Part shown: positions 1 through 6,003 of the stretch, one piece after another | Layout of the letters: each line of letters starts with the position of its first letter | How positions within the stretch are numbered: the stretch's first letter is position 1 | Origin: SKKC01 sp046542845 | GTDB lineage: Bacteria; Spirochaetota; Spirochaetia; DSM-27196; SKKC01 | Reading direction: 5' to 3' | Assembly: GCA_046542845.1 (NCBI GenBank) | Contig: JBKHAN010000107.1 | Location: forward strand, 1 to 6,897 | DNA: 6,897 nt | Notes under the pieces: model-generated | What the model saw: only the letters and a program-made list of their open reading frames with translations | Databases searched by the model: none | What the model was told of the DNA's origin: nothing | Translations under genes and position numbers: made by a program

Positions 1-211
1 CAGCCGCTGATGAGGCATGCGCTTCGAGAAGTTCGTCGAGGTTCCGGTAGGTCGTGCGACATCCGGATTTGCCTGCGACGTACTCGGCTCGCGCCGGGTC
101 AGGATCGACGCAGGCAACAAGGCGGATCCGACGGTTAAGCCACGCGAGACGGGCAACGTAGTAGCCGACGTCTCCGCAACCGACGATCGCGAGCGCCGTT
201 TTCTGTGCCAT
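1..211 (-). CDS. Gfo/Idh/MocA-family oxidoreductase, N-terminal fragment (cut by window edge)
   Basis: This gene enters on the minus strand at ATG 211-209 and is still open at base 1, so only about 70 N-terminal residues are visible. They form the first half of a Rossmann fold: a hydrophobic strand followed by the glycine-rich loop IVGCGDVGYY (residues 9-18), then a second strand ending in an acidic residue (VACVDPDPARA, Asp36), then a 'TTYRNLDELL' stretch. This order is typical of the NAD(P)-binding domain of the Gfo/Idh/MocA dehydrogenases, which oxidise or reduce sugars, inositols and related polyols. The substrate cannot be told because the C-terminal domain is outside the window. The start codon overlaps the stop of the upstream methyltransferase by one base (TAATG). 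A weak GGAT lies about 8 bases before the ATG, so translation is probably coupled to the methyltransferase. Family call fairly sure; function unknown. Confidence 0.8.
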   Translation of the reverse strand, partial: MAQKTALAIVGCGDVGYYVARLAWLNRRIRLVACVDPDPARAEYVAGKSGCRTTYRNLDELLEAHASSAA

Positions 212-1056
212 TAGCGCTTATCCATCACAAATATTCCCCATACCAGAGAGCCTGCGGACCCTGCGTCGATCCAGTGTCTCAGACCCGCTACCATTCTGTC
301 CACGTACGCGTCACCGGAAACCTGTCGCGCGTTCGGCTCGCTTTTCAGTAACTCTTCGAGCACCCGGCTGTAGTGTCGAACCAGATGAGGCGTGAGATCG
401 GTGAAGGAACGCAACCCGAGGCCGTGTTCCTTCGCCGTCCGCTCGTAGAGCTCAGGGCTTCCGAGCGATGAGAGATTGATCCGGTCGAGAACCGGCTGAA
501 GTGTGCTCGCATCTGCGTCGCTCGCCTGCATGGGATCGGTGAAAACCAGCGTGCCGCCACGGGCGCAGACCCGTGCAGCTTCGGCCATAACCGCGGCGCG
601 GTCACCGCTGTGGAGCAGAGCGTCCTGAGACCAGACAACCGAGAATGAACCTGCGTCGTAGGGCAGGTTCTCAAAGTCACCGTAGACCACCTCGATACGG
701 TCAGAAAGATTCTGATCGGCGGTGAGCGCACGGTTACGTGTGTTCTGCACCTCGCTTACGTTGAGGCAGGCTACGTGGCACCCATAGTGCTTCGCGAGAT
801 AGCGAGCCGAACCTCCGTACCCGGCGCCGAGATCGATGACGGTATCTGAGGCGTTAAGGTCCACCTTGTCTGCCATCGTGGCGACGGTGCGCCTGCTCGC
901 GTCTCGAATAGCCTCCGTGTCGTGCTCGTATATGCCGATGTGTATATCCTCGCCCCCCCATATGGAGGCGTAGAACGCGTCGGCGTCGGAACTGTCGTAG
1001 TAGGTCTCTGCATCGGATGAGGCTTTGCTTCGGGATCGTCCGTTGTCACTATCCAT
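211..1056 (-). CDS. Sarcosine/dimethylglycine-type SAM-dependent N-methyltransferase (putative glycine betaine synthesis)
   Basis: Predicted 281-residue soluble class I methyltransferase. Residues 19-43 contain YYDSSDADAFY and IWGGEDIHIGIY, a signature I associate with sarcosine/dimethylglycine N-methyltransferases. These use S-adenosylmethionine to methylate sarcosine and dimethylglycine to the osmolyte glycine betaine. The SAM site follows: motif I VIDLGAGYGGSARYLA (73-88), the acidic motif in VYGDFENLPY (124-133), and VVWSQDALLHS (140-150). The C-terminal part, with PVLDRI and the end region, matches the usual length of about 280 residues. ATG 1056 is chosen because the conserved region starts 18 residues later; the frame stays open upstream to 1293 but would run into the opposite-strand gene. 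An AGGG sits very close to the ATG (3 bases), so the start is imperfectly supported. No glycine/sarcosine methyltransferase partner is present in the window, so the full three-step route is unproven here. A methyltransferase for another small amine is the alternative. Confidence 0.8.
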   Translation of the reverse strand: MDSDNGRSRSKASSDAETYYDSSDADAFYASIWGGEDIHIGIYEHDTEAIRDASRRTVATMADKVDLNASDTVIDLGAGYGGSARYLAKHYGCHVACLNVSEVQNTRNRALTADQNLSDRIEVVYGDFENLPYDAGSFSVVWSQDALLHSGDRAAVMAEAARVCARGGTLVFTDPMQASDADASTLQPVLDRINLSSLGSPELYERTAKEHGLGLRSFTDLTPHLVRHYSRVLEELLKSEPNARQVSGDAYVDRMVAGLRHWIDAGSAGSLVWGIFVMDKR

Positions 1057-1063
1057 GAACCCT

Positions 1064-1091
1064 ATGCTACCGGTACGCGAGTAAGAATCAA
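1064..1091 (-). promoter_or_regulatory. Candidate sigma70-type promoter for the methyltransferase operon
   Basis: On the minus strand TTGATT (1091-1086) and TAGCAT (1069-1064) are separated by 16 bases, each matching four of six consensus positions. The predicted transcript start falls at about 1057, next to the ATG at 1056, which would give a leaderless or nearly leaderless mRNA. Sequence match only; chance occurrence is possible. Confidence 0.3.
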
Positions 1092-1105
1092 GGGGAGTTC
1101 CCGAG

Positions 1106-1134
1106 CGGACATTTCCGTGCGATTCGGTTAGAAT
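1106..1134 (+). promoter_or_regulatory. Candidate sigma70-type promoter for the hemolysin III-family gene
   Basis: CGGACA (1106-1111, four of six matches) and TAGAAT (1129-1134, five of six matches) are spaced by exactly 17 bases. The expected transcript start near 1141 lies just before the ribosome binding site, so the leader would be only about 13 bases. A small perfect inverted repeat, GATTC-N5-GAATC (1121-1135), overlaps the -10 box and could be an operator half-site pair, though arms of five bases are easily met by chance. Confidence 0.4.
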
Positions 1135-1143
1135 CCGGCCTGC

Positions 1144-1148
1144 GGAGG
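1144..1148 (+). promoter_or_regulatory. Ribosome binding site GGAGG of the hemolysin III-family gene
   Basis: GGAGG lies five bases before ATG 1154. This near-consensus Shine-Dalgarno sequence fixes the start of the gene. Confidence 0.8.
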
Positions 1149-1153
1149 CGTAC

Positions 1154-1810
1154 ATGGCACAGCTTGGACAGGTAGATTTCGTAGAAGAAAAGCTCAACTC
1201 GGTGACCCACGGTATCGGAGCCGGTCTTGCGATTGCCGCGCTTGTGTACCTCATGGTCCACGCAGCCCCTACGGGAAGCCCGCTTCTGGTCACGACGCTT
1301 GCCGTATATGGCGGGTTTCAGATCCTGCTGTACCTGTCGTCTGCACTCATGCACGTGTTTCACGATATGCCGAGGGTCTACCGGGTTCTCAACGCCATGG
1401 ACCTGTCCGCTATCTATTTCCTTATTGCCGGAACGTATACACCGGCCGTGCTCGCGGGGATCGGAGGAACGCTTGGGTGGTGGCTCTTTGGCATCGAATG
1501 GGGCCTCGTCGCAGTCGGCCTCCTGTTACGAGGCGTGATCGTGCGACGATCACATATAGCGCTTGATTTGCTGTATCTCCCGATGGGCTGGCTCATTGTT
1601 TTTGTCGCCGGGGCCGTCATAGACAGCCTCGGTGCGGGATTCATGTTCTGGGCCGTGCTCGGCGGGCTGCTGTACAGCGTGGGCGTTATCTTTTACGCAT
1701 GGCGGCGTCTTCCTATGAGCCACATGATCTGGCATCTGTTCGTGATGGCGGGCGGCTTCAGCTTCTTCTTCGGCTTTGTACTGCATCTCATTCCAATGTA
1801 CGGGGGGTGA
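1154..1810 (+). CDS. Hemolysin III / TrhA family (PAQR superfamily) seven-helix membrane protein
   Basis: 218 residues, nearly all hydrophobic, with about seven membrane segments, the usual size for the YqfA/TrhA (hemolysin III) family. Family marks are visible: EEKLNSVTHGIG near the N-terminus (11-22), SALMH (63-67), Asp83 followed by AIYFLIAGTYTP (86-97), and SHMIWH at the C-terminal side (189-194). By comparison with the adiponectin-receptor branch of PAQR proteins, H67, H190 and H194 would coordinate a zinc ion, with S63 and D83 beside the site, so all expected ligands are present and the protein is probably an intact metal-dependent membrane enzyme of the inner membrane. The name hemolysin comes from early reports in Bacillus cereus; haemolytic activity should not be assumed. 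It is preceded by a good promoter candidate and GGAGG site. The next gene on the same strand is a ZIP metal transporter, a suggestive neighbour for a zinc-dependent protein. Family assignment is firm, cellular role is not. Confidence 0.92.
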   Translation: MAQLGQVDFVEEKLNSVTHGIGAGLAIAALVYLMVHAAPTGSPLLVTTLAVYGGFQILLYLSSALMHVFHDMPRVYRVLNAMDLSAIYFLIAGTYTPAVLAGIGGTLGWWLFGIEWGLVAVGLLLRGVIVRRSHIALDLLYLPMGWLIVFVAGAVIDSLGAGFMFWAVLGGLLYSVGVIFYAWRRLPMSHMIWHLFVMAGGFSFFFGFVLHLIPMYGG

Positions 1811-1858
1811 TCCGTTCCCGGGCGCGTTCACAGCATAGCCGGGCGCACCTTGTTCCGC

Positions 1859-1898
1859 CCGCCGGTCACTCGTGCAGTTTCTTGAGTGACCGCGGCGG
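1859..1898. repeat. Strong inverted repeat (hairpin) between the hemolysin III-family and ZIP genes
   Basis: GGTCACTC (1864-1871) and GAGTGACC (1884-1891) are perfect complements around a 12-base loop. The stem extends with CCGCC (1859-1863) pairing to GGCGG (1894-1898), leaving only two unpaired bases (1892-1893), so 13 base pairs in all. No run of T follows on either strand, so it is not a standard intrinsic terminator. It could be a transcript hairpin that attenuates or processes the message, or, as DNA, a dyad operator for a regulator of the ZIP gene. Just upstream, CCGGGCGC occurs twice (1818-1825 and 1839-1846) at 21-base spacing. Structure is seen directly; role is inferred. Confidence 0.6.
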
Positions 1899-1950
1899 AC
1901 TGGAACCATCGTCGGAGAGTTAGTATCGTGTTGTAATGATGGGTGTTTCT

Positions 1951-2760
1951 ATGGACTGGTTTTTGGCAGCAGACCCAGTGGTTCAGGCCGTCACGGCTAC
2001 CCTTTTTACCTGGGGTGTAACCGCGCTCGGGGCAGCATTCGTGTTTCCCTTCAAGAACGTGAACCGATCGGTTCTCGACGCCATGATGGGCTTTGCCGCA
2101 GGCGTTATGATCGCCGCGAGTTTCTGGTCGCTCCTCGCTCCTGCAATCACCATGGCGGAGGAAACCTACAGACACGTATGGGTACCCGCTGTAGCGGGGT
2201 TTATCGCAGGCGGTGCGTTCATGCTGGGCGTGGATAAAGTGTTGCCGCATCTCCACATTGGGGACCCGATTGAACGTGCCGAAGGTCCATCCACCAGCTG
2301 GCAGCGTTCCGTGTTGCTCGTGCTCGCGATTACGATCCACAACATCCCCGAGGGCCTCGCGATCGGGGTTGCCTTCGGTGCGGTGGCGGCGGGCATGCCG
2401 TCGGCTACAATCGGCGGAGCAATGGCCCTGGCCCTGGGCATCGGCCTTCAGAACCTGCCGGAAGGCACGTCGGTCTCCGTACCGCTTCGCAGGGAGGGAA
2501 TGTCGCGTGGACGTGCGTTCTGGTACGGGCAGCTTTCCGGATCCGTGGAGCCGGTTTCCGCAGCCATCGGAGCGGCAGCGGTGATCCTCATGCGTCCCCT
2601 GCTGCCCTACGCGCTGTCGTTTGCCGCAGGCGCGATGATATTTGTCGTGGTCGAAGAGCTCATTCCCGAGTCACAGAAAAACCAGCATACCGATCTCGCG
2701 ACCATCGGTACGCTCGCGGGCTTTGCCGTGATGATGGCGCTGGATGTCGCGCTTGGGTAA
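1951..2760 (+). CDS. ZIP-family divalent metal transporter (ZupT/GufA type)
   Basis: About 269 residues, typical for bacterial ZIP importers, which take up zinc and often manganese or iron across the inner membrane. Roughly eight membrane helices are visible. With ATG 1951 as residue 1, the metal-binding helix 4 has IHNIPEG (129-135) and helix 5 has LQNLPEGTSV (166-175), with GQLSGSVEP (193-201) and a further acidic motif EELIPE (235-240). In the second motif Q replaces the commoner H, as in GufA-like members. A short histidine stretch (PHLHIGD) sits in the loop before helix 4. The frame also offers ATGs at 1936 and 1939; 1951 is preferred because MDWFLAADPVVQA resembles the usual N-terminus of this subfamily, but GGG at 1941-1943 is only a weak ribosome binding site, so the start is uncertain by five residues. 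It faces the antiporter gene tail to tail across 31 bases with no evident terminator. Metal specificity cannot be read from sequence. Confidence 0.92.
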   Translation: MDWFLAADPVVQAVTATLFTWGVTALGAAFVFPFKNVNRSVLDAMMGFAAGVMIAASFWSLLAPAITMAEETYRHVWVPAVAGFIAGGAFMLGVDKVLPHLHIGDPIERAEGPSTSWQRSVLLVLAITIHNIPEGLAIGVAFGAVAAGMPSATIGGAMALALGIGLQNLPEGTSVSVPLRREGMSRGRAFWYGQLSGSVEPVSAAIGAAAVILMRPLLPYALSFAAGAMIFVVVEELIPESQKNQHTDLATIGTLAGFAVMMALDVALG

Positions 2761-2791
2761 TCGCAAAGGCAGCAGGTGTGCTCAAGTTGCC

Positions 2792-4057
2792 TCAGGAACC
2801 GGTATCACCAGCGATCGCCGCGTCGGATGCATCGGGTTCGGAGTCCGGGGCAATCTCAAGTACGCGTTTTCCGAGAGCCTGTATGGCCCAGGCGCCCGCA
2901 GGTGCCGTTAGAATTATACTTAAAACGGCTATCGCCAGGATCAGCTCGCCGGGTGCCGTATCCATTCCGGCCGAACGCATCGCGAGGAGTGGGGCCGCGC
3001 CGATGGCTGCCTGTACGGTCGCTTTGGGCGAGAACGCCGCGGCGACAAAGACCCGTTCTTTCCGGCTCAATTGACTTCCGAGCAGACACAGCATGACGCC
3101 AAGGCTCCGGGCGAAAAGACCAAGGCCAATGACAACTGCACCAACAGCGCCTGCGCGCCACGCAATCCCGATATTCACCTGTGCGCCTACCATCGAGAAC
3201 AGTACGATTTCAGCAAAGACCCATACCTTCGCGAGCTTAGCCGACAGTTCATGCGCCATGTGCTCCCGCTTTTCGAGAATAATAAATCCCACGGCCATTG
3301 CGGATAACAGACCCGCAAACGGCACGATATCGCGTGCAAGGTCCTGCAGGCGAACCATAAAGATTGAAACTGCCAGCACAATAAGAACGCGCTTCGTGGC
3401 TCGGGGATTGAAGCGGTCGAATGTCTTGTATAGAACCACGCCGACACCGGCACCAAGCGCTACCCCAAGGATAAGAGATAGCGGTATGCTCGCGATCCGG
3501 GCAAGCATGTGTACCTCGCTCCCAACATAGGCGCCCAGGATCGCAGTGTGTGCGACTATTACGTAGACATCGTCAACCGATGCGGCGGCCATAACCATCG
3601 AGGGGATATCCTTCTGAGCCCCCCGGCGTTCCTTCACAAAGCGTATCATCAGCGGCACAACGACTGCGGGTGAAACTGCCGCGAGCACCGACCCCAGCAC
3701 AGCCGACTCGAGTACGCTTAAGCCGAGTAGACGAGGTGCGAATACCGTGATCGCTGCTCCTTCCATCGTGGCCGGGATAAACGCGAGGAGCACGACCCGG
3801 CTTCCGATCCGGTGCAGAGTGGACCGGCTGAGTTCGAATCCGACGCGGAGGAGGATCACGATCAACGCTATTGAGCGAAGATCCGAGCCGATGGCAAGCA
3901 GACTCGGATCGAGTAGATCGAGGACGGAGGGTCCCAGTACGACTCCGACGAGTAACATACCGACGAGCCCGGGGATGCGCGCACGACGGAACACATAGTC
4001 GGCGATCAGACACAATATGATGATTAATGCGATGCTTACGGCCATGGTATCCGACAT
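2792..4057 (-). CDS. CPA2-type cation/proton antiporter, membrane domain only
   Basis: About 421 residues, with some 12-13 hydrophobic segments running from the N-terminus to about residue 400, then a short acidic, alanine-rich tail. Monovalent cation/proton antiporters exchange Na+ or K+ for H+ across the inner membrane. Supporting marks (ATG 4057 as residue 1): ARIPGLVGMLLVGVVLGP (26-43), ILLRVGFELS (68-77), VSPAVVVPLM (128-137), the paired aspartates of the ion site in ASVDDVYVIV (159-168, D162/D163), and FSPKATVQAAIGAA (342-355) with a conserved lysine. No C-terminal RCK/TrkA-N domain follows, unlike KefB/KefC, so nucleotide or glutathione gating is not expected. Starts at ATG 4057 and ATG 4045 are both possible: GAAGAAG lies about 10 bases before the first, AGGA about 11 before the second, and the candidate promoter favours the second. 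A GTG at 4105 is less likely. It is convergent with the ZIP gene and divergent from the helicase. Confidence 0.9.
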   Translation of the reverse strand: MSDTMAVSIALIIILCLIADYVFRRARIPGLVGMLLVGVVLGPSVLDLLDPSLLAIGSDLRSIALIVILLRVGFELSRSTLHRIGSRVVLLAFIPATMEGAAITVFAPRLLGLSVLESAVLGSVLAAVSPAVVVPLMIRFVKERRGAQKDIPSMVMAAASVDDVYVIVAHTAILGAYVGSEVHMLARIASIPLSLILGVALGAGVGVVLYKTFDRFNPRATKRVLIVLAVSIFMVRLQDLARDIVPFAGLLSAMAVGFIILEKREHMAHELSAKLAKVWVFAEIVLFSMVGAQVNIGIAWRAGAVGAVVIGLGLFARSLGVMLCLLGSQLSRKERVFVAAAFSPKATVQAAIGAAPLLAMRSAGMDTAPGELILAIAVLSIILTAPAGAWAIQALGKRVLEIAPDSEPDASDAAIAGDTGS

Positions 4058-4059
4058 CC

Positions 4060-4089
4060 TGTGTATGCTTCTTCTTCTGCCGCTGTCAA
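4060..4089 (-). promoter_or_regulatory. Candidate promoter for the antiporter gene (perfect -35)
   Basis: A perfect TTGACA lies on the minus strand at 4089-4084. The best -10 matches are poor: CATACA (4067-4062, 16-base spacer) or TACACA (4065-4060, 18-base spacer), each three of six. The transcript start would fall near 4053-4055, inside the first possible ATG (4057), which would make ATG 4045 the working start. A CTT triplet run (4068-4078) lies in the spacer. Confidence 0.35.
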
Positions 4090-4171
4090 TTGCGGAGACC
4101 CGCACGATCCGGGGAACAGCCCGCCGGCGAGTTCAACAGCGAGTGGGGACAGGGGCGCGTGTGCCACACCC

Positions 4172-4201
4172 TTGACCACACCCGCGTTCACCCGTCACTA
4201 T
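4172..4201 (+). promoter_or_regulatory. Candidate promoter for the helicase gene
   Basis: TTGACC (4172-4177, five of six) is followed after 18 bases by CACTAT (4196-4201, three of six), which would give a leader of about 70 bases. A second -10-like element, TATGTAAT (4242-4249), lies closer to the gene but lacks a recognisable -35. Either could be used; support is weak. Confidence 0.3.
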
Positions 4202-4270
4202 GAGGTCCATCCCACCACAGGCACGCGTTCGCGTATCGTCTTATGTAATCCGGATAGAACCCCGGAAGCG

Positions 4271-4275
4271 AGGAA
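4271..4275 (+). promoter_or_regulatory. Ribosome binding site AGGAA of the helicase gene
   Basis: AGGAA ends three bases before ATG 4279 and is the only good Shine-Dalgarno match here. It supports this start, as does the short distance from the N-terminus to the Q motif. Confidence 0.6.
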
Positions 4276-4278
4276 ACC

Positions 4279-6000
4279 ATGACATCTTTTGACCAGCTCG
4301 GTCTGATCCCAGGCCTGCTCGACGCGATCGCTGCGCGCGGCTTTGAAACGCCGACTCCCATACAGGCGGAAATGATCCCCTTTCTCCTGAACGAGGACAG
4401 GGACGTGACCGGTCTTGCCCAGACCGGAACCGGCAAGACCGCAGCGTTCGGCCTTCCCATTCTTCAGCACATCGATCTGCAAAGCCGCCTGACCCAGGCG
4501 CTTATTTTAACTCCGACCCGGGAACTCGGCCTGCAGGTTTCGCGAGAGATCGCGGAGTACGGCGCGAAGCTCCGTGGGCTTCGAACAACGACTGTGTACG
4601 GTGGGGCACCCTTCGCACCGCAGATACGCGATCTGAAGGCGGGGCCCCACATTATAACGGCGACCCCGGGACGGCTGAAGGATCTGCTCGATCGGGGTAT
4701 CGCCGACCTGTCGGCGCTCCGATTTCTGGTGCTCGACGAAGCGGATCAGATGCTCGACATGGGCTTCAAGGACGAGCTCGATGCGATTCTCGCAACCGCG
4801 AACCCCGCACGCCGCACACTCCTGTTCTCCGCTACCATGCCTCCGGAAGTCGCGAGAATCGCTGCGACCTACATGAACAACCCCCACGAGATCGTCGCCG
4901 GTCGGAAGAACCAGGGCGTTGGTACGGTCACGCACTACGTCTACCGGGTCCACGCTCACGACAAATACGAGGCGCTGAGGCGTCTGATCGATGTCAAGTC
5001 CGGCATGTACGCGATCGTTTTCTGCCGCACACGAGAGACCGTGAAGGACGTGACGGCACGACTCGCGCGCGACGGCTACACTGCCGACGCGCTTCACGGT
5101 GAGCTCGCCCAGGGGCAACGAGACACGGTCATGGGCCGGTTTCGCGAAGGTAACCCGTCGCTGCTCGTCGCAACCGACGTCGCTGCCCGCGGCCTCGACG
5201 TCGATAATCTCACCCACGTCATACACTATGACCTGCCCGACGAGGTGTCCTCCTACACGCACCGAAGTGGTCGTACCGGGCGCGCAGGCAGGAGCGGTGC
5301 GTCGCTGGCGCTCGTGCACATGCGCGAAGGACACAGGATCGCGCAGATCGAGCGCGTCATAGGCAGGAAGATGGAAGAAGCGAAAATCCCCCGCGGGCGT
5401 GACATCTGCGAGGCGCGGCTCATGGACCTCCTGTCGCGGGTCAAGGAAGTCGAGGTAAACGAGGAGGCAGTCGGGCCCTACCTGCAGGCGGTGCGCGACT
5501 CACTCGCCGGACTCGATCGGGAGGAGCTTCTGCAGCGCTTTATCTCCGTGGAGTTCAATCGCTTTCTCGAACAGTACGCAGGCGCCGAGGATCTCAACCC
5601 GACTCAGGAACGTGCGCGTCCAAAACGGATGCCGAATGACTCGATGGTTACCTTACGGCTGAATGTCGGCCGACGCCAGTCGATGCTTCCGCCGCAGATC
5701 ATAGGCCTCATTAACAAGGCGACGGACTCCGGGAACATTCGCATTGGCCGTATCACTATCGATGCCGATTCATGCGATGTGCAGATCGATGGTGAACTCG
5801 CGAAACGGGTCGAATCGGCCCTCACCGGGTACACCTACCAGGGCACGAGCATACGAGTGGAGCGCGTCGCCGACCGCCGACCAGGCAAAGGCAGGCGCAA
5901 CGGCCCCTGGCGTCCGCCTGCGAACACCCGGTCCCAGGACCGTCGTCCGAACAATCATCGTCCGAATAAGTTCAAAGGAAAGAAACGGCAAAACGGATAG
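4279..6000 (+). CDS. deaD: DEAD-box ATP-dependent RNA helicase with DbpA-type RNA-binding domain (DeaD/CsdA-like)
   Basis: 573 residues, cytoplasmic. All helicase motifs are intact and in order: Q motif F22/TPIQ (26-29), motif I AQTGTGKT (47-54), Ia PTREL (79-83), GG (108-109), TPGR (129-132), DEAD (153-156), SAT (184-186), IVFCRT (246-251), ATDVAARGLD (298-307) and HRSGRTGRAG (328-337). A helical linker follows to about 450, then a DbpA-type RNA-binding fold (about 456-530, MVTLRLNVGRRQSM to TSIRVERV), then a very basic tail rich in R, K, N and P (531-573). This is the DeaD/CsdA arrangement; E. coli CsdA is somewhat longer and DbpA clearly shorter. Such helicases use ATP to unwind short duplexes in ribosome assembly, mRNA translation and decay, often induced by cold. 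The specificity of DbpA for the 23S rRNA hairpin cannot be assumed. The stop is three bases from the end of the convergent esterase gene. Confidence 0.95.
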   Translation: MTSFDQLGLIPGLLDAIAARGFETPTPIQAEMIPFLLNEDRDVTGLAQTGTGKTAAFGLPILQHIDLQSRLTQALILTPTRELGLQVSREIAEYGAKLRGLRTTTVYGGAPFAPQIRDLKAGPHIITATPGRLKDLLDRGIADLSALRFLVLDEADQMLDMGFKDELDAILATANPARRTLLFSATMPPEVARIAATYMNNPHEIVAGRKNQGVGTVTHYVYRVHAHDKYEALRRLIDVKSGMYAIVFCRTRETVKDVTARLARDGYTADALHGELAQGQRDTVMGRFREGNPSLLVATDVAARGLDVDNLTHVIHYDLPDEVSSYTHRSGRTGRAGRSGASLALVHMREGHRIAQIERVIGRKMEEAKIPRGRDICEARLMDLLSRVKEVEVNEEAVGPYLQAVRDSLAGLDREELLQRFISVEFNRFLEQYAGAEDLNPTQERARPKRMPNDSMVTLRLNVGRRQSMLPPQIIGLINKATDSGNIRIGRITIDADSCDVQIDGELAKRVESALTGYTYQGTSIRVERVADRRPGKGRRNGPWRPPANTRSQDRRPNNHRPNKFKGKKRQNG

Positions 6001-6003
6001 GCT

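Larger units (their letters stand above)
4058..4278. other. Divergent intergenic region between antiporter and helicase genes
   Basis: This 221-base spacer must hold the control signals for both flanking genes. No convincing gene was found in it; a plus-strand frame at 4061-4282 has no ribosome binding site, no recognisable domain and overlaps the helicase start. Small palindromes are present: GTGTG-C-CACAC (4159-4169) and ACGCG-TT-CGCGT (4223-4234). Both are short enough to be chance and are offered only as possible operator sites. Confidence 0.6.

Noticed and set aside
17..214. 65-codon plus-strand frame at the left edge
   Set aside because: The opposite strand encodes a clear Rossmann N-terminus coupled to the methyltransferase, so this frame is antisense noise.
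1057..1293. Longer N-terminus for the methyltransferase, reaching into the opposite-strand gene
   Set aside because: The extra residues match no family N-terminus and would overlap 140 bases of the hemolysin III-family gene; ATG 1056 gives the usual length.
1828..2340. 170-codon minus-strand frame opposite the start of the ZIP gene
   Set aside because: Composition is rich in C, H, R and G without any domain, and it is antisense to a clear transporter. It is a shadow of the coding strand.
3573..4013. 146-codon minus-strand frame overlapping the antiporter in another frame
   Set aside because: Same strand but different frame from a protein with clear membrane helices and the antiporter DD motif; the product is arginine/serine-rich and unlike a real protein.
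4507..5334. 275-codon open frame on the minus strand inside the helicase gene
   Set aside because: It lies fully opposite an intact, motif-complete helicase and has no recognisable domain; long antisense frames are common opposite GC-rich genes.
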